Below, piece after piece: positions 59,419 through 64,000 of a DNA stretch of 64,000 bases (positions are counted from its first letter, which is position 1; each line of letters starts with the position of its first letter). The notes beneath the pieces are model-generated. The model made no database searches, was not told where the DNA came from, and saw only the letters and a program-made list of their open reading frames with translations. This DNA is from Coniochaeta sp. PMI_546 (lineage: Eukaryota > Ascomycota > Sordariomycetes > Coniochaetales > Coniochaetaceae): NCBI GenBank assembly GCA_021432605.1, contig MU271146.1:1240001-1304000 (forward strand), in the 5' to 3' direction. Made by a program: the position numbers and the translations under genes.

Positions 59419-60321
59419 CTAGTTCTTTTTCAACTGCTCAGCAGCAAGTCTCTTCTCCTCCCATTTCTCCCAACCAGCCTGACACATGTCTTCCTCGATC
59501 ACCAGATCACGTATCCTGAACCACCTTGCAACAGGCCAGGTCAACGCCTGAGCCAGATACCCAGTCTGCCGTAAGAGATACGTGACCGCGAACCAGCCGA
59601 TTGCGCACGCAAATCCCGCCAGACATCCAGCGAGTACCTGTGTTGGCGTGTGATAACCTAGATAAACCCGACTCGCCGCCACCATGGAAGCGAGCACCAG
59701 CGCGGCCACACTGACGGCAACCCGCTCAATCAACGACCACGGCTGGTGCGCGTAAGCTTCAACATCCTGTAGCTGAATCTGTCCCAGTCCGCCGCCCCTG
59801 AATCGGGTCGTCCGCCCAGCAGTAGACTCTCCTGGTTTCCCCACGTTCGCACCAGCTCCGGTGCCCGGTCCGGACCGCACAGTCATAGCAACACGACTTG
59901 TACTCCTCGGCTTATGCCTCACGACAAGAAACAGTCCCAGAGCGACGGCCCAAAAGACAGCGAACTGCGCGTGGCTGCTGGGCATGCCGTAGCCCTTGCC
60001 GACGCCCAGGGTCGGTGGCCGCTCCTCCTTGATGAGGCGCTTGAGCGCAAAGTTGAAGGCCTCGCATGCCATCTGGCCGGCGAACATGAGGATGACCTCT
60101 GCCTCGCGAGTGGACCACATCAGGGTCGCATAGACGACGCAGAGGGCTTGGGGCACGAGGGCGAGGAAGGCGCAGAGGTAGGATATTGGGTCGGAGGGGT
60201 CCTGGAAGAAACATCATGGTTTAGTCACACCCACGAGACGGAATAGGGCCGGAGATGTACGGCTCACATAGTAGACATGTGTGAGGGAGAGGGAGGCCAG
60301 CGGCGTAATGTCGTCCGCCAT
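59419..60321 (-). CDS. CAX4: dolichyldiphosphatase (PAP2 family, Cax4/DOLPP1 type)
   Basis: Predicted 278-residue ER membrane enzyme that removes a phosphate from dolichyl diphosphate, recycling the lipid carrier for N-glycosylation. Exons on the minus strand: 60321-60268 and 60201-59419 (66-bp intron). The N-terminus MADDITPLASLSLTHVYYDP resembles the family. PAP2 signatures are present in order: KRLIKEERP (motif 1), the PSSH core in GMPSSHAQF (motif 2) and SRVYLGYHTPTQVLAG (motif 3, with the catalytic His). About four or five TM segments are visible. A hydrophilic Gly/Thr/Arg-rich insert of about 45 residues between motifs 2 and 3 is longer than in yeast. The C-terminal WEKWEEKRLAAEQLKK is a basic cytosolic tail. 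It shares a divergent upstream region with the RBR ligase gene. Confidence 0.92.
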
Positions 60322-61144
60322 GGCTATGACGTGTGATTTGTATTTCCCACTGTTCTTCGATGGATAGGTGTCACGGGCGCATGCTCTACGAATGGACAAG
60401 GACGCGAGCAGCTGAGTAGGGGATAGGATTAGAGGTATACTGATGGTGACTGCAGGATCTCAGTCACTCGAATCGCATGGCAAGAGAAGAAAGTCCGGTA
60501 TTCCTTTGTCATATTTTTGTGAGGTTTTTGCTGCGCTCGGTTGGAAGTTGACGCAGTGAAATCGAGACAATGCCAAGTTTCCGCGAATCGGCTGCAGCCG
60601 TCGCATCCCACTTTGCACCATCGGTACAAGGATCTTGTGGCACACAGGCACGCTAACCAGACGGACTCACTTACTGACTGGTTGTCGCCGTCTTCCCCCA
60701 CCGCGGCGAGGGAGTCATTGGACGTGCCGAGCGGCATTGGAGCATTGCGGCCCCGATCTATGTAATTGTGTAATTATGTGGCGATGGTGTCTTCGGACTT
60801 AAACTAGATTCCAACCTCAGTTTCCATCGTTGTCCAGACACGATGAAGCTTTACATCTTCTTCTACCTGACAAATCCAATGTCCTAAATGTTGTTCGAGA
60901 TTATATCCAACCCGATCTAATAGTTCCTGCGGTTACACCACTCTTGCATCGGCATCGGCATCGTTATTATGTTTCTCTGTCCTACGAATGTAACTTTTTA
61001 GATGTCCGCCACTCTGCAACGATACCACGACTCGATGAAGACTGTTTTATAGCATTCCGCCACCCGGCCTCCTCCTTCGCAACGAACACCTCAACGCTTC
61101 TCTCATACTTGCAGTGTGCACTTGCGCCATAGGACGCGGTCTAC
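60322..61144. promoter_or_regulatory. divergent promoter region between CAX4 and the RBR ligase gene
   Basis: About 0.82 kb between divergently transcribed genes, so it holds both promoters. Short upstream frames occur on both strands. No clear TATA box or other feature. Confidence 0.5.
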
Positions 61145-63304
61145 ATGGACGACTCTGAAGACCAGCGCGACATCGAGCTGAGCTCGCTATTCGCCATCTT
61201 TCCCGAGATTCAAAGAGTCGACGAGCACGATCCGTATACCATTTTCCTCGACGTACCCGTGAACCCATCAAACGGTGTCGTTGTTTTATTCCCCGCTGCT
61301 GCCGACGATGGAGGCGTTTCCCCCACAACCGACGTTCCGCCAGCGGATCATGCCTTGGCCCCCAACCATGGCTTAAATCCAAACAACAATTCGGAGGAAC
61401 AGCGTCTCTCATATCTACCTCCCGTCCGCCTACAGATCAGCCTCCCACCAGACTACCCGACCAAAGCGCCACCGAGGGTATCCATAGCTACTTCTCCGCC
61501 CTGGCTACCAGATGAGGTTGTCCGGAGACTGGAGGATGATGGCCCTCGGCTGTGGGAGGAGATGGGGCGTGATATCGTGGTCTTCACCTACATCGACCAC
61601 GTACAGCAGTCGGCCGAGGATGCGTTCGGATTAGTCAATGAGAAAGACGCCCTGGAAGTCGATCTGCAGCACAAGATCTCCATCCTGGATTACGACATCA
61701 AAGCCAAGAGGGCCGCTTTTGAGCGGGAGACTTTTGAGTGTGGCGTCTGTCTGGATCCAAAGAAAGGCTCAGCCTGCCACCGGATGCTGGACTGCGGGCA
61801 CGTCTTCTGCGTCGAATGTCTGCAGGACTTCTACAACAATGCGATCAAGGAGGGCGACCTGGCCACGGTCCGCTGCCTTGCTCCCAACTGTGCTAAGGAG
61901 CGCGAGGAGAAGGCGGCTGCAGGGAAGAAGTCACGCGGCAAGAAGGTCAGGACATTCATCAGCCCAAGCGAGCTGCTACAGATCCCTCTCGACCAGGATG
62001 TGGTCAAGCGCTACGTGACACTCAAGTACAAGACGGAGCTCGAGTCGGACAAGAACACGATCTACTGTCCCCGGTCCTGGTGCAACGGCGCAGCCCGGTC
62101 CAAGAAGCACAGGAAACCCGAGGGCCTCGAGCTCACCGAGGCGGCGTCGGATGACGAATCAGACGCGGACGACGAGTCCGACACCAGACCAAAACCTCGC
62201 AAGCCTACGAGCGACGACCTCATCGCCATCTGCGAGGACTGCGGCTTCGCCTTCTGCAGCCGCTGCCGGCAGTCCTGGCACGGCGAGTTCTACATCTGCC
62301 AGGGCCCGCGGAACAACGAAGAGCTCTCGGCAGAAGAGAAGGCGTCGCTCGAGTACGTGCGGCTGCACAGCACCCCGTGCCCCCAGTGCGGCGCCCCCGC
62401 GCAGAAGACGCACGGGTGCAACCACATGATCTGCTACCGGTGCCGGTCGCACTTCTGCTACCTGTGTTCCGCCTGGCTGGACCCGGCTAACCCGTACCAG
62501 CACTTCAACGAGATGCCCGGCGGGAAGGTGACGGGGTGCTACATGCGGCTGTGGGAGCTGGAGAATGGCGATGGGGATGACGTTGATTATGGGTTTGCTG
62601 GGGGCGTGAGGAGGCCGGAACCGCAGGAGCAGGAGGTTGAGGGTCGCGCTGCGCCTGAGGAGGCGGCGGCGATCGTGGCTGTGATCGAGGAGCCCGATGA
62701 GGAGGAGTTCGAGGGCGAGGAGATTGTGTTTGCCCAGCGGCGGCGGCGTGGTGGGGAGAACAACAACGGCCGAGAAGGACAGAATGGTCAACCGGTCGCC
62801 GTCGCACGCGAAGGGCCGCTGGTCCTAAGGATAGCGGGTAATCAGCCTGCAGGTGCTGGCCGCGGAGGACCTCGTGGTGGTCACGCACCACCGCCCGCGG
62901 TACCTGCTGCTCCGGCGCGAGGTGGAAGACAGCAATTACGCGGCGGGCAAGCGGGGGCGAGAGGTGCCCGACGGGGAGCACCAGGTGCACGAATAGGAGG
63001 CGCGGGATGGGATGGTCGACGAGGAGGAGCAGGGAATGCTGGGCGAGGCGCACCTCACCGGCAAAATAACCGCGGCGGCGGTGGTCGCGGTGCGCAGCGT
63101 CACAACGCTGCTGCTCCAGCACATGGTGCTGCCCACGTAAACGGCAACCATGGTCCTCACGACCCGGATGTCGAGGATCTAGACGTGGAGGGTGGTGGTG
63201 GTGATCTCGATGCTGCGCAGCGTGCCTGGGTTAGGCATTTCGTGCAGCTTGCCCTCAATGATCAGGAGGATGTAATGCTCGGGTTCGACAGCGACAGCGA
63301 CTGA
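61145..63304 (+). CDS. RWD-RBR E3 ubiquitin ligase (RNF14/Itt1-like) with Gly/Arg-rich tail
   Basis: Predicted 719-residue single-exon protein. Residues about 5-165 form an RWD-like domain (ELSSLFAIFPEI, LPPVRLQISLPPDYPTKAPP). RING1 starts at Cys199 (CGVCLDPKKGSACHRMLDCG) and contains CGHVFCVECLQDFY. The IBR domain follows from about 308 (YCPRSWC; CEDCGFAFCSRCRQSWHG), interrupted by an acidic insert (about 335-355). RING2 begins at Cys412 (CPQCGAPAQKTHGCNHMICY); Cys425 in the GCNHM motif is the expected thioester-forming residue of RBR ligases. Acidic low-complexity sequence follows. From about 570 a Gly/Ala/Arg-rich region with many RGG-like repeats precedes an acidic C-terminus. RWD-RBR architecture matches human RNF14 and yeast Itt1, linked to translation termination and stalled ribosomes. 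The RGG tail would suit RNA binding (inference). It uses the first ATG. Confidence 0.93.
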   Translation: MDDSEDQRDIELSSLFAIFPEIQRVDEHDPYTIFLDVPVNPSNGVVVLFPAAADDGGVSPTTDVPPADHALAPNHGLNPNNNSEEQRLSYLPPVRLQISLPPDYPTKAPPRVSIATSPPWLPDEVVRRLEDDGPRLWEEMGRDIVVFTYIDHVQQSAEDAFGLVNEKDALEVDLQHKISILDYDIKAKRAAFERETFECGVCLDPKKGSACHRMLDCGHVFCVECLQDFYNNAIKEGDLATVRCLAPNCAKEREEKAAAGKKSRGKKVRTFISPSELLQIPLDQDVVKRYVTLKYKTELESDKNTIYCPRSWCNGAARSKKHRKPEGLELTEAASDDESDADDESDTRPKPRKPTSDDLIAICEDCGFAFCSRCRQSWHGEFYICQGPRNNEELSAEEKASLEYVRLHSTPCPQCGAPAQKTHGCNHMICYRCRSHFCYLCSAWLDPANPYQHFNEMPGGKVTGCYMRLWELENGDGDDVDYGFAGGVRRPEPQEQEVEGRAAPEEAAAIVAVIEEPDEEEFEGEEIVFAQRRRRGGENNNGREGQNGQPVAVAREGPLVLRIAGNQPAGAGRGGPRGGHAPPPAVPAAPARGGRQQLRGGQAGARGARRGAPGARIGGAGWDGRRGGAGNAGRGAPHRQNNRGGGGRGAQRHNAAAPAHGAAHVNGNHGPHDPDVEDLDVEGGGGDLDAAQRAWVRHFVQLALNDQEDVMLGFDSDSD

Positions 63305-64000
63305 CTGCGACTAAGCTACGAGATGCGCATCAACGACCTACCCGGTATTGCGATCTACCTCAAGCCGCGTTCTGGCTGTTCTACCTCCCTTGTGAACCGA
63401 CTACATGCCATGTTGCCGGACTGGCAGCGCTGTCTTCGCGCCGCGCGTGGACGGAATCGTGCGAGGGGACAGTGTCGCATCGCCTAGCTGTAGGCTCGAC
63501 GCAACGCAAATAGGCTCCATTGCTGGCCCCTGGAACAGCATACCCAAAGAAGGGTCTCGGAGATATTCGCTAAAGGAGTGCGTTCCATCGCTGCCACGGT
63601 GCCATTGCTCCCGCGACTCGCGACTCGCCAATTCGTGCGGACATTAGCCCCCAAGTAGCAGCAGCAGCAGCAGCAGCAGCAGCACGTCTTCGGACGATGG
63701 TCACGATTGCAGATTCACGACGTTTGATGCGGAGGAAGTATATTGATTCTTCCCCGGAAGAATCGAGGTATCACTCACTCATGTTCATAGCAACACCGCT
63801 TTGGGCTCCTTTTTCATTGCTTCCATACCCGATCCGGGACGACCTATTGCACTTCGGAACATGGTTCGCCAATGAGAGGACCAGCGAGCGAGCAACAGCG
63901 GTGTTGTTGTCTGCGGGGAACGATTTAGACCCTCCCTCCGGGGGCCTTGTTGGTTTACTTCGAGGCATCATGTATAGACAGCGACCATAGTAGAACAGCA
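63305..64000. other. 3' flank of the RBR gene to window end
   Basis: About 0.7 kb with the RBR ligase 3' UTR and an AGC microsatellite. No further gene is supportable before the window ends. Confidence 0.5.
63657..63684. repeat. (AGC)9 trinucleotide microsatellite
   Basis: Nine tandem AGC units plus one base, non-coding in any gene I can support, about 350 bp after the RBR stop codon. Likely length-polymorphic. Confidence 0.95.

Overview
The window is nuclear DNA of a filamentous ascomycete, most likely a Sordariomycete. Genes carry short introns (50-142 bp) with GT-AG ends and often a CTAAC/CTGAC-type branch site. The gene set is typical of Pezizomycotina: a Zn2Cys6 regulator, a grg1/ccg-1 homologue, a BOR1-type transporter and a GPI-anchored PEBP protein. 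One block looks mutated by repeat-induced point mutation (RIP). The species cannot be named from the sequence alone. Fourteen items are supported as genes: 13 protein genes and one tRNA. All exon boundaries were read by eye from splice sites and reading-frame continuity.

Layout. 1-8.1 kb: gene-poor upstream DNA and long leader of a homeodomain transcription factor (8118-10318, +). 10.3-17.2 kb: almost 7 kb without a supportable gene, lying between two convergent genes. 17.2-27 kb: three minus-strand genes, namely a BOR1-type borate/bicarbonate transporter, an AFG3-like mitochondrial m-AAA protease and a six-exon Zn2Cys6 factor. 29.8-39.9 kb: a His-rich single-pass surface protein (-), an alpha/beta-hydrolase with a coiled coil (+), Mediator subunit 19 (-) and a GPI-anchored PEBP-like protein (-). 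41.7-43 kb: a SIS1/PSI1-type Hsp40 (+).

43.5-51 kb is an accessory-looking block. It holds a 20/16-bp minisatellite interrupted by a 145-N assembly gap, a 53-bp GC-rich tandem repeat with a built-in hairpin, an extremely AT-rich RIP-like segment, an intron-containing tRNA-Glu(CTC) and decayed coding-like sequence. 51.9-53.5 kb: grg1, with a TATA box and CRE/CreA-like sites upstream, then an EBP-like sterol-isomerase-family membrane protein. 56.3-58.6 kb: an orphan seven-TM receptor-like protein. 59.4-63.3 kb: dolichyldiphosphatase and an RWD-RBR ubiquitin ligase with an RGG-like tail, transcribed divergently.

There is no biosynthetic cluster, CRISPR array, operon or intact transposon. Most genes are unrelated housekeeping or regulatory genes. 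I found no convincing new multi-gene system. The best leads are single genes (the His-rich surface protein, the seven-TM protein, the EBP homologue, the RGG-tailed RBR ligase) and the repeat architecture at 43.5-46.7 kb.
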